64,000 bases of DNA from Anaerolineales bacterium (GTDB lineage: Bacteria; Chloroflexota; Anaerolineae; Anaerolineales; Villigracilaceae): contig JAUQXA010000050.1 in the NCBI GenBank assembly GCA_030834895.1, positions 62,001 to 126,000 on the forward strand, written 5' to 3'. Position 1 is the stretch's first letter, and every line of letters begins with the position of its first letter. A program made the position numbers and the translations under genes. Below are positions 33,591 through 43,606 of the stretch, piece after piece. The notes beneath the pieces are model-generated. The model was given only the letters and a program-made list of their open reading frames with translations, did not search any database and had not been told where the DNA came from.

Positions 33591-35060
33591 GCGAACCGAC
33601 AGCACATCCCTGACATAAAAAAGCTCCGAAGTACCGCCAGATAAGTGCTGACAAAAAGTGTGTGGAAACCGCCAGATATGGGTGAGGGATGTCGGTTAGT
33701 GTTTCAAGAAAGGATACGCCCAGCGTTTGAAGATGCGTCCTTTGACATAGACAGTCAAGTGTGCGTGCTGCGTATCCAAGACAACCCTAACAAATTGATG
33801 TTTCAAATGCTTGCCAACGCTGAATGTCTGGCTGAGCAAATGAATCTTGCCGGGAATAGTTACTTGACGGATGATGGTCACACGACCAGCCGCGATAGGC
33901 AAAGCGTCAGTGGACACCACAAAACGCGGCGGCAGTTTCTGAAGTTTCTTGCGCCGCCGATATTGATCGGGTGTCAAGCCACCTAACCTTCGTTGAACAT
34001 GCTGCGTATTCACGGTCTCTTGCAAGCGTTGCAGTTCACGCTTGAGTGCGCTAACACGAGTAAAATGGCGTTGGAACAAACGTGGTTGAAACCAGCCGTT
34101 GAAATTCTCCACGCTTCCATTGTACTGAGGTCGGGCTGGCGGAATGAAGATCGGCTCGACCTCAAATCGCAAGCACAGACGGATCATGCGCGACAGATAA
34201 CGCGCAGCAGGTCCCCAGCCAAGATACTCACGAGCGTTATCAAATTGCACTTGCTTCGGACGTCCAAGTGTCTTCCAGCAGTCGCCCAAAAACTCCAAAA
34301 CTGCCTCGATTTTGCGCGAACGACCTAATTTCAGGCAGACCGCACCGTCAAAAACGTCTTTGCAGACGAAAATGTAGTAGCGTTGTTTCTGCCCTTTCAA
34401 GTAAATCGGACCGACCAAGTCAACCTGGTGCAATTGATTGGAGACTTGCGCCTGTGGAGCAGGATACACATGAGTAGGTAGGAAACGCGCCAGACGCACT
34501 CTGGGCAAGGTCACGCCGTTTCTCTGTAACACACGTTCGATGGTTCTGACACATGGAACTGAGCGGCTATTCAAGGCTTTCAACTCAGCTTGAATAGCAC
34601 TGGCTCCAATCAAAGCGTAACGTGTTTGTGGATGATAGGTCGACTCAAGTCTTTTGCATATCGCGATCAGAGTGTGTTCCATCTCAGGTGAAATCAACGC
34701 GGTTCGCTGGCGTGCGCGTGTCAGATCATACAGACCCGCTGTGCCCATGGCTTGATAGCATCGCCACCAGGTATGAAACCATTCACGTGACCGCTCAAGT
34801 GTTTGGCAGATCACTTCCACTGACTGACCTGCCAGACGCATTTTGATCGCTTGATGGCGATCTGAGAATTCATCTTTCATAGTAGCCTCCGTAGAAAACT
34901 ATTGACGGTTTCCACACTGGGCTACTGTAAACGAGAATTTCTATACGCCATCTTTGTCGTTTCAACCGACACGAATGTCAGGACTTACGTGGCGGTACTT
35001 TTCCAATTTTTGTCAGGATTTAGTTGTCGGTAAAGTGTCAGCTATGTACTGTCGGTTCGC
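33591..35060 (-). mobile_element. IS481-type insertion sequence
   Basis: The ends carry perfect 12-bp inverted repeats GCGAACCGACAG (33591-33602) and CTGTCGGTTCGC (35049-35060). GCTAGAT lies on both sides (33584-33590 and 35062-35068, one base beyond the right repeat), a probable 7-bp target duplication. Because this duplication includes the last bases of the IS630 copy, the element landed after IS630. Inside each end, CTGACA and AAGTACCGCCA words repeat in the same order, giving extended imperfect ends. Confidence 0.85.
33696..34880 (-). CDS. IS481-family DDE transposase
   Basis: This 394-residue intact transposase has an N-terminal helix-turn-helix (IKMRLAGQSVEVICQTLERSREWFHTWWRCY) and an integrase core with HQVDLVGPIYLKG, QFDNAREYLG and QYNGSVENFNGWF, the expected Asp-Asp-Glu triad. 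The C-terminal domain (FSVGKHLKHQFVRVVLDTQHAHLTVY) is typical of IS481-like enzymes. CGGAGG lies shortly before the start. The frame is uninterrupted, so the element could be mobile. Confidence 0.92.
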   Translation of the reverse strand: MKDEFSDRHQAIKMRLAGQSVEVICQTLERSREWFHTWWRCYQAMGTAGLYDLTRARQRTALISPEMEHTLIAICKRLESTYHPQTRYALIGASAIQAELKALNSRSVPCVRTIERVLQRNGVTLPRVRLARFLPTHVYPAPQAQVSNQLHQVDLVGPIYLKGQKQRYYIFVCKDVFDGAVCLKLGRSRKIEAVLEFLGDCWKTLGRPKQVQFDNAREYLGWGPAARYLSRMIRLCLRFEVEPIFIPPARPQYNGSVENFNGWFQPRLFQRHFTRVSALKRELQRLQETVNTQHVQRRLGGLTPDQYRRRKKLQKLPPRFVVSTDALPIAAGRVTIIRQVTIPGKIHLLSQTFSVGKHLKHQFVRVVLDTQHAHLTVYVKGRIFKRWAYPFLKH

Positions 35061-35209
35061 AGCTAGATTTATTTGTTAAGGTGCAAAATACCCGTATACA
35101 ATGTTATATGTTGTAAAAATTTTAACCTCCAAAATATTAACCGAAGAAATAATTTTTCCACTTATTATTCCCAGCTGGATGGAAATAAAAATCGAGACTT
35201 GCTCCTTTA

Positions 35210-35745
35210 TTCCATAGCGGGTCGAATACCCCGCCGCTCTGCGGCGTGATAGTATTAGGTCATGAGTCATCTTGTCAGAAAAAGTCACAATGTTTCCATC
35301 TTGGTCTATCACTTTGTATGCCCAGCCAAGTACAGACGGGCAGTCATTGATGAAAAAGTTGATCAGGTGATAAAGGAAGTCTGTTTAGATATTGCAAAGC
35401 GATACGAAGTTGAATTTCTGGAAATTGGAACCGATAAAGATCATGTGCATTTCTTGGTGCAATCTGTGCCATCGTACAGTCCTACGAAAACCATAACAAT
35501 GATAAAAAGTTTGACAACCAAAGAAGTGTTCGCCAGAGTGCCATCCGTCAAAAAGCAGTTATGGGGTGGGGAATTCTGGACAGATGGCTACTATGTAGGA
35601 ACAGTTGGTCAGCACGTGACTGAAGAAGTGATCAAACAATATGTCAAGAATCAAGGCCAAGAGAAAGAGAATAAACAATTACATGTTCAGCAACTCAAGT
35701 TGTTTTAGCAGGCAGATACCCCGTCCGCTTGCGGCGGGGTAGTTC
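35210..35745 (+). mobile_element. IS200/IS605-family element (tnpA only)
   Basis: A HUH transposase gene is flanked by subterminal hairpins: CGCCGC-TCT-GCGGCG at 35232-35246 on the left, and ACCCCG(T)CCGC-TT-GCGGCGGGGT at 35718-35740 on the right, both preceded by ATACCCCG. Such hairpins, not inverted repeats, mark the ends of this family. Exact cleavage sites cannot be set, so the outer limits are approximate. Confidence 0.8.
35262..35708 (+). CDS. tnpA: IS200/IS605 transposase TnpA (Y1 HUH)
   Basis: This 148-residue transposase has the HUH motif DHVHFLV and a C-terminal helix GTVGQHVTEEVIKQYVKNQG that carries the catalytic Tyr. It cuts and joins single-stranded DNA at the hairpin ends. The length and intact frame suggest an active enzyme. 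TAGTAT lies six bases before the ATG (leaderless-type spacing). No tnpB/IscB companion is present. Confidence 0.93.
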   Translation: MSHLVRKSHNVSILVYHFVCPAKYRRAVIDEKVDQVIKEVCLDIAKRYEVEFLEIGTDKDHVHFLVQSVPSYSPTKTITMIKSLTTKEVFARVPSVKKQLWGGEFWTDGYYVGTVGQHVTEEVIKQYVKNQGQEKENKQLHVQQLKLF

Positions 35746-36203
35746 ATTCTTAGCGGAGCAAGAATAAATAATCTTTTGTGCGCCTCCTCATTTAAGAGCT
35801 ACGTGAAAATCTGTTATCGAGAACGAAATGATCATGCTACCAGAAACAAGTAGCATGGTCATTGGATTTTTAGGAAAATATTGGTTTGCGGCAAAGCTAA
35901 AATTAAAATCGACCGAGTGCTGCGTTAGCCAGTGCCAAATTCTTTTTGGAATTCAGAGTAATATTATCGTAAAGTGTCTTTTTGAGTGCTGATGGGTCAA
36001 TTTTGACCTGGAATTTAACGGCTTTTTGATCCCGGCATGACCATCGTTGTTTCACCCATGTACGGGGGAACCAAAACATGAGCAGATTTAAAAAAATTGC
36101 GTCCCGTGGAAGGATGGAACACAATTTTTGAATGGTTTTTCCTTTGAGAACCCCTATATATGTTTATCACTGCCTTGGGCTATAATCCTGGTTAACCAAC
36201 TAT
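35746..36203. other. AT-rich intergenic stretch between two insertion sequences
   Basis: No convincing gene. A terminator-like stem, AATGATCATGCTAC (35827-35840) with GTAGCATGGTCATT (35850-35863), has one mismatch and is followed by a T-rich run. A 73-codon minus-strand frame at 35903-36124 is not recognised and may be an eroded remnant. TATAAT lies at 36181-36186 without a gene directly after it. Confidence 0.4.
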
Positions 36204-37190
36204 TAGACTTTATCGGAAATAAAGAGTTGGTCACAATCGTAGCGGTATTGTTCTGTGGTCAACACGGAGATTGTGCAAGCTACAGGCAATCACCATGACC
36301 AAGTCTGAAAAGTTATCTTTCGTGTTTCGTAATATGTCTTTCACAGTTCGCGAACGTTTGATCCCTGCAATGGCATGTTCAACGCGGGCACGAATTTTGG
36401 ATATCTTACGGTTGCGCTCTTTATCTTTGGCGGTCAGTTCTTTCTTGCGCGGCTTTTTTTCGGCTGATACGTTTTTCGTACCTTCGGTTCATATCCTTGA
36501 AAGCCAGTGTCCTTGTGTAAGCAGATATGCTCGGGATAGAAGATGTTCTCTATGTCTGCCACATGCTTGTCGTGCACTTTGCCTGGATAGGTCTGACTGA
36601 GAAAGGACACTCTCTTTTTCTTGACGGTCGCAATCACGACATTCTTGTCACTATGGATTTTCTTCTTGCCACTATAGTGCAAGGTCTGTTTTTCAGCCTG
36701 TTTGGGCCTCTGACGGCGTCGTTCGGTACCGTCAATGATCGACGCAACCGCATCGCTGCGATCCTGCTCCTGTTGTTTGAACTTCTTCGGGTCTCGTTCT
36801 GGCTCATACCCAAGATCGTCCAAGGCTTGTTTCAGGATCGGAAGCAAGGTGTGTATCCACTCATTGGCTTGGGACTGCCCCATCCCAAACAACTCGCCCA
36901 CCACGGACTGCAACGGGTAGCTTTTCTGGTACACCAATGCAAACAGCAACTTCTCTTCGATGCTCGCCAACGACCCTTTGCGACCTGCTCCTGCTTTCCG
37001 TTGTCGCGTACTTCCTGTCTTGGTTTGTGACACAGGATACTTTTTCAAATAGGCTCGCTCAAACGCTAGCAGCAACAAACCAAATTCGGCTGGCGTCAAA
37101 CTGGTGAATGAAACAAACTTCCTCGGACTTTTTTTGAGTTCAGCATATGTCAACATTCGCCTATCATATCGCTATTTCCGATAAAGTCTA
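36204..37190 (-). mobile_element. IS5-family insertion sequence
   Basis: The element is about 1 kb, bounded by 18-bp perfect inverted repeats TAGACTTTATCGGAAATA (36204-36221) and its complement (37173-37190). It lies just upstream of the DUF255 gene, whose -10-like TATACT is immediately outside the right end, so it may affect that promoter. Confidence 0.88.
36231..37156 (-). CDS. IS5-family transposase, two frames
   Basis: The first frame (37156 to 36434) has an N-terminal helix-turn-helix region ([31 protein letters not shown]) and DDE_Tnp_4-type motifs [12 protein letters not shown] and [12 protein letters not shown]. The C-terminal part is in another frame down to 36231: [30 protein letters not shown], then [13 protein letters not shown], with the final Glu in [11 protein letters not shown]. 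The frames join by a -1 shift at an A7 run (about 36456-36462). Members of the IS5 family are known to use such shifts, so this may be functional. Confidence 0.85.
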
Positions 37191-37216
37191 TTTTATACTC
37201 CCCTTACAGGTTTCTT

Positions 37217-39271
37217 ATGCCCAACCACCTAATTAACGAAAACTCCCCCTACTTACTGCAACATTCCTCCAACCCAGTGAATTGGTTTCCCTGGGGGGAT
37301 GAGGCTTTAAACAAAGCACGTGTCGAAAACAAGCCCATTTTCCTTAGTATTGGTTATGCTGCCTGCCACTGGTGTCACCGCATGAGGGAGGAGAGTTTCG
37401 AAGATCCTGAAACCGCTTCACTGATGAATCAGGAATTTATTAGCATCAAAGTGGATCGGGAAGAACGCCCAGATGTAGACGGAATATATATGCAAGCTAC
37501 CGTTGCCATGACTGGCTCTGGTGGCTGGCCCATGTCTGTCTTCCTCACACCCGACTTGCGTCCTTTTTTTGCCGGCACATACTTTCCACCCGTTCGGCGC
37601 TACAACATGCCATCCTTCAAAGAAGTCTTAAGTAGCATCGCCAAAGCATGGCGTGAAGATATCCAAGAAGTTGATCGAGTTGGCAACCAGGTCTTCGAAC
37701 ATATTCGTCCACCCGTAAACAAGCCTGGGAATAGGAATGAAATAACCACAGAAGCTCTCGAAGCAGCTATAAAGAATCTGCTTGATTCTTACGATTGGGG
37801 ATATGGAGGCTGGGGCTCGGCGCCGAAGTTTCCACAACCCATGACCATCGAATTTCTTTTACGTCGAGCTACAACCGATACAACTCAACGCGAACAAATA
37901 ATCAAGGCTGTCACCCATACATTAAGTGCAATGTCACGCGGCGGGATGTATGATATTGTCGGCGGCGGTTTTTCCCGTTACAGTGTCGATAATTTTTGGA
38001 GAACACCTCATTTTGAAAAAATGACATATGATGAAGCCCAATTAGCCCAGGCATATCTACATGGGTATTTGGTCACCGGCAACCTCGACTATCGCAGGAT
38101 TTGCGAGGAGACATTGGATTTTGTCCTACGCGAATTAACCCATTCGCAAGGTGGATTTTTCAGCAGCTTGGATGCCGACTCGGAGGGTGAAGAAGGGAAA
38201 TTCTATGTCTGGACGCAAGAAGAACTCGCGGGAGTTCTTGGTTCGGACTTCGACTTTATCAAAACAGCTTATGGAATTAGCCCATCGGGAAATTGGGAAG
38301 GCAAAACTATCCTTCAACGCGCACTGGATGATTCCACACTCACTGCTCGCTTCAAAATGGAGCAAAAAGAACTTCAGCAGAAATTGTCCAAATGTCACGC
38401 AAAACTTTTAGAAGCTAGAAGTTCACGCATCCGCCCGGCTACCGACGACAAAGTTCTGGTGATGCGGAACTCCCTGATGCTCAAAGCCTTTGCAGAGGCT
38501 GGGCGTTATCTGAACAGGCAGGATTATCTACAGGTAGCCATTCGTAACGCACGATTCTTGTTGGGTAATCTGTATGTAAATGACCGGCTGTACCGATCCT
38601 GGCGGGAGGGGCAGGCAAAGCATAATGCCTACCTGGAAGACTATGCCGGTCTGATTTTGGCGCTTTTATCGCTGTACCAATCCGATCCGAAGAAGGAATG
38701 GTATCATTCGGCTTTGAAACTTGCAGATGAAATGGTCGAACACTTTGTTGATCCCAACGGAGGTTTTTTCGATACCCGCGATGATCATGAAGCCCTCCTT
38801 GTACGACCGAAAGACATTCAGGATAACGCCACTCCATCTGGGAATGCGCTTGCCGCTAATGCTTTGTTGGAGTTGGCAGCGTATGGTGATCGGACGGAAT
38901 GGCGAGATCTTGCCGAGGAGATGCTTTCCTCAGTATATGGAGCGATGCTACGCTATCCGACTGCCTTCGCACAATGGTTGTGCGCTGCCGATTTTGCTGT
39001 TGGTCCGACCCGTGAGGTGGCAATTATCGGTGACGCACAGCATGCTGAAACCAAAGAATTATTGAATACCCTTTGGAAAACGTTCCGGCCCCGACAGGTA
39101 ACAGCGATTTCCGCTTACCCACCGGAGCCGGATGCGCCAGCCTTGCTGAAGGATAGACCTTTATTGAATGATCTCCCAACAGCTTATGTGTGTCAGGGAT
39201 TTGTTTGTTTACAGCCAGTCAATTCGTCAACTGAGATGGAGTCCCAACTGGCGGATATCGCAAATCCTTAG
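37217..39271 (+). CDS. DUF255 / thioredoxin-domain protein (YyaL-SPATA20 family)
   Basis: This 684-residue protein is of normal full length. The N-terminal thioredoxin-like domain (about 1-165) has [24 protein letters not shown] with a CxxC pair, [13 protein letters not shown] and [11 protein letters not shown]. The rest is an (alpha/alpha)6 barrel resembling N-acylglucosamine epimerases and glycosidases. Two usually conserved barrel motifs are altered: [14 protein letters not shown] where the next copy has TDDKIITAWNGLML, and [12 protein letters not shown] for HYEKMLYDNALL. The family's function is not settled. Codon use looks more AT-rich than in its neighbours. It follows the insertion-sequence nest and precedes a truncated paralogue, so it may have arrived by transfer. 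Confidence 0.9.
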   Translation: MPNHLINENSPYLLQHSSNPVNWFPWGDEALNKARVENKPIFLSIGYAACHWCHRMREESFEDPETASLMNQEFISIKVDREERPDVDGIYMQATVAMTGSGGWPMSVFLTPDLRPFFAGTYFPPVRRYNMPSFKEVLSSIAKAWREDIQEVDRVGNQVFEHIRPPVNKPGNRNEITTEALEAAIKNLLDSYDWGYGGWGSAPKFPQPMTIEFLLRRATTDTTQREQIIKAVTHTLSAMSRGGMYDIVGGGFSRYSVDNFWRTPHFEKMTYDEAQLAQAYLHGYLVTGNLDYRRICEETLDFVLRELTHSQGGFFSSLDADSEGEEGKFYVWTQEELAGVLGSDFDFIKTAYGISPSGNWEGKTILQRALDDSTLTARFKMEQKELQQKLSKCHAKLLEARSSRIRPATDDKVLVMRNSLMLKAFAEAGRYLNRQDYLQVAIRNARFLLGNLYVNDRLYRSWREGQAKHNAYLEDYAGLILALLSLYQSDPKKEWYHSALKLADEMVEHFVDPNGGFFDTRDDHEALLVRPKDIQDNATPSGNALAANALLELAAYGDRTEWRDLAEEMLSSVYGAMLRYPTAFAQWLCAADFAVGPTREVAIIGDAQHAETKELLNTLWKTFRPRQVTAISAYPPEPDAPALLKDRPLLNDLPTAYVCQGFVCLQPVNSSTEMESQLADIANP

Positions 39272-39341
39272 TGAGCCATCAGACCATAACTACCGACTGA
39301 TAAACGTGCTGAAAACAACACTCCATTTGTACGATTGGGTA

Positions 39342-40601
39342 CACTATTACGAAAAAATGCTTTACGACAACGCCCTCCTCGTCCGTGCGTATTTGCATGC
39401 CTGGCAGGTGACAAAGGAACCAGCTTTCAGACGTATCGTGGAGGAAACACTGGGTTTTGTCCAACGCGAGATGACTCACGAACAGGGCGGGTTTTATTCC
39501 TCGCTCGATGCGGACTCTGAAGGTGTGGAAGGCAAATTCTACGTCTGGACTTTGGATGAAATTCGCGCCACACTTAAAGAGGGTGCGGAATTTTTCGAGG
39601 CGGCTTATGGGGTTTCGTCCAAGGGGAATTGGGAGGGGCGAACAGTCCTGCAGCGCGCACTGGATGATTCCTCCCTCGCCGCTCGATTCAAGCTCGACCC
39701 TGAAACTGTTCCCACAAAACTGGCTGAATCTCACTCTAGGCTTTTGGCTGTCCAAAGTCAGCGGGTTCGCCCCGGCACCGATGACAAAATTATCACCGCG
39801 TGGAATGGTCTGATGCTGGCGGCGTTTGCCGAGGCGGCGCGAGTAATTGATAGTGACGACTTAGGTCGTCGCTATCGAACAGTGGCTATCCGCAATGCAG
39901 AATTTCTAGTGACCTCCCTGCGCCCCAATGGTCGATTACGCCGCTCCTGGCGTGATGGAAAAACCACGAACGCCGTCTTTCTCGAAGATTATGCCGCATT
40001 GATTCTGGGACTTCTCGAACTGTACCAAACCGATTTCGACAACAAGTGGTTCACGTCCGCAGTAGAATTAGCGGACGAGATGATCGAAAAATTCAGCGAC
40101 CCCGATGGCAGCTTTTTCGACACGCCGCACGATGGCGAGTCCCCGCTGATCCGCCCGAAGGATATTGCCGACAATGCAACTCCTTCGGGAAATGCACTGG
40201 CTTGCGAAGCGCTGCTCAAATTGGCGGCGTTCACCGACGATGGAAGATATCGCGACCTTGCGGAGCAAACATTGACAATTGCAAGCGAATCGGCTCTGCG
40301 ATATCCGTTGGGGTTTGCACGCTGGCTCTCAGCGGCGGAATACGCCCAAGGTAAGACGAATCAGGTCGCGGTGTTGGGCGAAGTCGAAAGCCTTGGGCGA
40401 TTACTCAAGGTCATTCGAGCAGAATACAGGCCGGGCATAGTAACAGCCGCTTCGGTCTTTCCTCCAGAAAAAGAAGCCCCCACCTTGCTGCAGGGGCGCG
40501 GACTGGTGGATGGAAAAGCGACAGCGTACGTCTGCGAAGGATTTGTGTGCCAACAACCGACGAACGACCCTGAGACGCTGGCAAATCAATTAAGCAGATA
40601 A
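39342..40601 (+). pseudogene. truncated DUF255 paralogue (C-terminal barrel only)
   Basis: This is homologous to the C-terminal two thirds of the preceding protein, starting near YYEKMLYDNALLVRAYLHAW and running to a normal end (TAYVCEGFVCQQP). The thioredoxin part and the first barrel helices are missing. The frame is open upstream to 39168 but that part is unrelated to the family. It retains the canonical TDDKIITAWNGLMLAAFAEAAR. The closest usable start is ATG 39357. It looks like the original resident gene decapitated by the arrival or rearrangement of the upstream copy. A truncated protein could still be made. Confidence 0.8.
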
Positions 40602-40647
40602 GCGCTGCATCTTACACAAAATTTGCAAAGCAGGTAGATTCAAGTCA

Positions 40648-41685
40648 ATGACACCAAAAAAAATATCCAATCATGAATTACATAAATTGCTGTCCATCTA
40701 TGACGTCTACAAGCAGGAGAGGATCGAAGATGAAACTCCCTTCCTGGCATTGCTGGCTTTGATCGAACAAGGCAGAAGAGATCACGCGATCTGGGAGCGG
40801 ACCTGCCAGCCGGGAGAGGTCATCGTTCACGAACACGACCACGGTGAGGATTTTTTTATCATTCGCTCCGGCCAAACCGTGGTCATCAAGGGTGATTTGC
40901 AAAACCCGACCATCCTGGGATTCCGCAGCATAGGGGAGTCAATCGGAGAAATGGCTTTGCTGGAAAACAGGCCGCGTTCCGCCACCGTCATTGCCCTCGA
41001 TGTTGTTTCCCTGTGGGGTTTCAGCCGCGAGGCGTTCTACCAATTCGTGAGGGAAAATCCATCGTTCAACCTAAATTTAATGAACATGCTCAGCGGGAGA
41101 ATCAGAAAATCGGAAGAGGAGCGCATGCGCGGATATGCGAGGGAGAAAAAACAGGTGGTCGCGCTGGAGACCTTAAGCCGGCAAGCCACGCATGACCCAC
41201 TGACGGGCTTGTTTAACCGGCGATATCTCGATCAAATACTGTACGGGGAAATTGCCCATGCAATGCAGAGTGATTCAATGGTGGGCATTCTCATGGTGGA
41301 TGTGGATCACTTCAAGCAAATCAACGACAAGTATGGTCACAAGGCGGGCGACCTGATGCTTCAAAAATTAGGCGAACTGATGAAAAATTGCGTTCGCGCC
41401 GCTGATATTGTCTGCCGGTACGGCGGCGAGGAATTTGTAATCGTGATGCCCGGCGTCTCGGAAAAGACCGTGGGTGAAAGCGCCGAGGAAATCCGCACCA
41501 GGTTTGAGAAGTTATGCGTCTCGTTACAAAACCAGGAAATCCATGCCACCATATCTTTGGGGGTTGCCATTTATCCCCTGCACGGCTCGAACGTGGACGA
41601 GGTGTTCGTCAACGCCGACCGCGCCATGTATCAGGCAAAACAGAAAGGGCGCAATCAGATGATGATTTGTTCTACAAAGTGTTAG
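40648..41685 (+). CDS. cNMP-binding domain / GGDEF protein
   Basis: This 345-residue cytoplasmic protein has a cyclic-nucleotide-binding fold (about 45-160): PGEVIVHEHDHGEDFFIIRSG, IGESIGEMALLENRPRSATVIAL. A short coiled coil and a GGDEF domain (about 185-340) follow, with DPLTGLFNRRYLD, DVDHFKQINDKYGH and the active-site form RYGGEEF. It should make cyclic-di-GMP under control of a nucleotide or another small ligand. The 3' end overlaps the converging MinD-like gene by 14 bases. Confidence 0.93.
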   Translation: MTPKKISNHELHKLLSIYDVYKQERIEDETPFLALLALIEQGRRDHAIWERTCQPGEVIVHEHDHGEDFFIIRSGQTVVIKGDLQNPTILGFRSIGESIGEMALLENRPRSATVIALDVVSLWGFSREAFYQFVRENPSFNLNLMNMLSGRIRKSEEERMRGYAREKKQVVALETLSRQATHDPLTGLFNRRYLDQILYGEIAHAMQSDSMVGILMVDVDHFKQINDKYGHKAGDLMLQKLGELMKNCVRAADIVCRYGGEEFVIVMPGVSEKTVGESAEEIRTRFEKLCVSLQNQEIHATISLGVAIYPLHGSNVDEVFVNADRAMYQAKQKGRNQMMICSTKC

Positions 41686-42439
41686 GGGGGGACAAGAGTT
41701 TCGCCAATTCACCAATCTGGGCCGTAAGGGGATGGGATGGATATTTAAGCACAAAAGGCCAGCTGCTGGAAAGCGTCAGCAGTTCCTCCGAGTGTTTCAG
41801 CACCATACCCTCATCGCAATGATAGGTTTCTTTGAGTTGCCGGCGGGCGTCCTCGAGATCGAGGTTATCCGGTACATCGTTCAAAATCAGGTGAACAACC
41901 GGCACTTGCAGCCTGCGGATCATATCCACTGTCACGGCTGTACCCTGAAAATCATGCTTGTCGGGATGCAACACCAAAACAACTACATTGGAGACCGCAA
42001 TGGTTTGCAGCGTATTTTCGTTTAACCCGGCGGGAGAGTCCACCAAAATCAGGTCAAGGGAAAGCTCCTTCTCGAGCTTTTCCAGTCCGCTTGCATAGCG
42101 GTCAATATTTGGCGACATGCGAATGCTTCGCATGATGTCGGCGATTCTGCCGCTGGCGGGGACAACAAACAATTTTCCTGCTCCATTGGCGGGGAGTCGC
42201 AGGTTTACATCCTGAACTGTGGCGAGAATATCACATTGATTCCATAAATAGTGATTAAGCGTGCAACGAATTTCCTCCTCGGAGAGTCCAAAAAACTGAT
42301 GGACGCTCGGTGACTGTAAATCCGTGTCGACAAGCGCCACCCGTCGTCCCTGTAATGTCAGCAAGGCAGCGAGGCTGACGGCGAGGCTGGTTTTACCAAC
42401 CCCGCGTCGAAAGGAATGGAAGGTAACGATTGTGCTCAT
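41672..42439 (-). CDS. MinD/ParA-like ATPase (paralogue 2)
   Basis: This 255-residue P-loop ATPase has the deviant Walker A motif FRRGVGKTS, switch DTDLQSPSVHQFFG and Walker B-like LILVDSPAGLNE. It resembles the ATPase encoded just upstream, but with RRG in place of RGG at Walker A. There is no membrane-targeting helix like MinD's at the C-terminus. The pair may act on polarity or protein positioning or, given the cNMP-GGDEF neighbour, on a signalling complex. Function unproven. Confidence 0.88.
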   Translation of the reverse strand: MSTIVTFHSFRRGVGKTSLAVSLAALLTLQGRRVALVDTDLQSPSVHQFFGLSEEEIRCTLNHYLWNQCDILATVQDVNLRLPANGAGKLFVVPASGRIADIMRSIRMSPNIDRYASGLEKLEKELSLDLILVDSPAGLNENTLQTIAVSNVVVLVLHPDKHDFQGTAVTVDMIRRLQVPVVHLILNDVPDNLDLEDARRQLKETYHCDEGMVLKHSEELLTLSSSWPFVLKYPSHPLTAQIGELAKLLSPPNTL

Positions 42440-42532
42440 GACAGGTTCCTCTGCTTTGTTGTGATTAAATAATGGAACGCCCGTTATAAGACACGATTAG
42501 CGGGCGTTCGTCAATCAAAATCATGGAAAAGA

Positions 42533-43285
42533 TCAGGCAAGTATTCGATTGGTCAGTTGTTGATATATCTTTGTCACAGGGTGATCCGGATATTTGCTGG
42601 AAAATACCCCCGAACTCGCGAGGGTCATCAAGTCATCCGAATGTGGAATGACCGCCGCAACTTCACAATTATATGTGGACTCGACATTCTGTTTCACAGC
42701 GGACATCAACTTTTCGGGCACCTTGTTAACCATCAAATACATTTGCGGCACATCCAGTTTGCGGGCAACTTCCACTGTAACACTCGTACCCTGATAATCC
42801 TGCTGGTCGGGGCGCATGATCAGCACCAGCGTATCCGAGATGGCTATCGAAAGCAAGGTCTCTTCATTCAAACCGGGGTGTGTATCGATAACGAGCAGGT
42901 CGAGGTTAAGATTTTTGATCAGCGCATCGAACCCGTCATTGAGAAGTCCCACGTCATAACCTTCACGCAACACACGGGCAATCTCACCGGCTTTGATGCT
43001 GGAGGGAATTAAGAACACCTTGCCTTTTATATTCGCGCCCAGTGATGCGGTTACATCATAAGCAGTTTCTTCAATCGCACATTTTCCCCAAAGGTAGTCA
43101 TTCAACGACCGCCCCATGTTTTCTTCATCCATTCCGAAGAGAACGTGAATCCCCGGCGATTGAATATCCGTATCGACCACACCCACACTCAACCCCTGCA
43201 GCGCGCAAAGATAAGCGATGTTTGCGCTGGTGTTGGATTTACCCGTGCCGCCCCGAAAAGAATGAACAGAAATTATTTTGGACAT
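42533..43285 (-). CDS. MinD/ParA-like ATPase (paralogue 1)
   Basis: This 250-residue P-loop ATPase has FRGGTGKSN (deviant Walker A), DTDIQSPGIHVLFG and LLVIDTHPGLNE. The start is the ATG at 43285, with GGAGGAAG upstream; a longer frame to 43351 lacks a ribosome site. It is paralogous to the next gene along its whole length (LNDYLWG...; YQGTSVTVE; SSKYPDHPVT). Tandem MinD-like pairs of this kind suggest heterodimer function or recent duplication. Confidence 0.9.
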   Translation of the reverse strand: MSKIISVHSFRGGTGKSNTSANIAYLCALQGLSVGVVDTDIQSPGIHVLFGMDEENMGRSLNDYLWGKCAIEETAYDVTASLGANIKGKVFLIPSSIKAGEIARVLREGYDVGLLNDGFDALIKNLNLDLLVIDTHPGLNEETLLSIAISDTLVLIMRPDQQDYQGTSVTVEVARKLDVPQMYLMVNKVPEKLMSAVKQNVESTYNCEVAAVIPHSDDLMTLASSGVFSSKYPDHPVTKIYQQLTNRILA

Positions 43286-43606
43286 GTTGCTTCCTCCACG
43301 CAGAAATGTTTGGAACATTGACCAAGTGGCTATTCCACATAATAGCAGCAATTTGAAATGTCAGATGAATAAATTTTACCACCGTACAGTAAAGAACTAA
43401 TTGTTAAATTTGCAAGGGTTTTTGTCATAATGTCAATAATGGATAACGGAACCGTGTCTTATTGGAGGGCGTTCTTCGCCGGCACCAGCCGCCGCAACAA
43501 AACAGTAATAGTGACCTGTCCATTGGTCACGCTGTCATATTAGTTTCGCAAGAAGTATAGGGCAATGTGATGAAAATGTGGTTCAAGCAATTTTCATGAT
43601 GATCTG
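43286..43606. other. gene-free region between MinD-like and LacI genes
   Basis: No gene is seen in about 320 bases. A small stem GTGACC (43511-43516) with GGTCAC (43525-43530) is present, and a minus-strand TTGACA near 43433 could be part of the MinD-like promoter. Nothing else is evident. Confidence 0.4.

Noticed and set aside
35903..36124. Minus-strand 73-codon frame in the insertion-sequence nest
   Set aside because: No family features and no clear ribosome site; kept only as part of the intergenic description.
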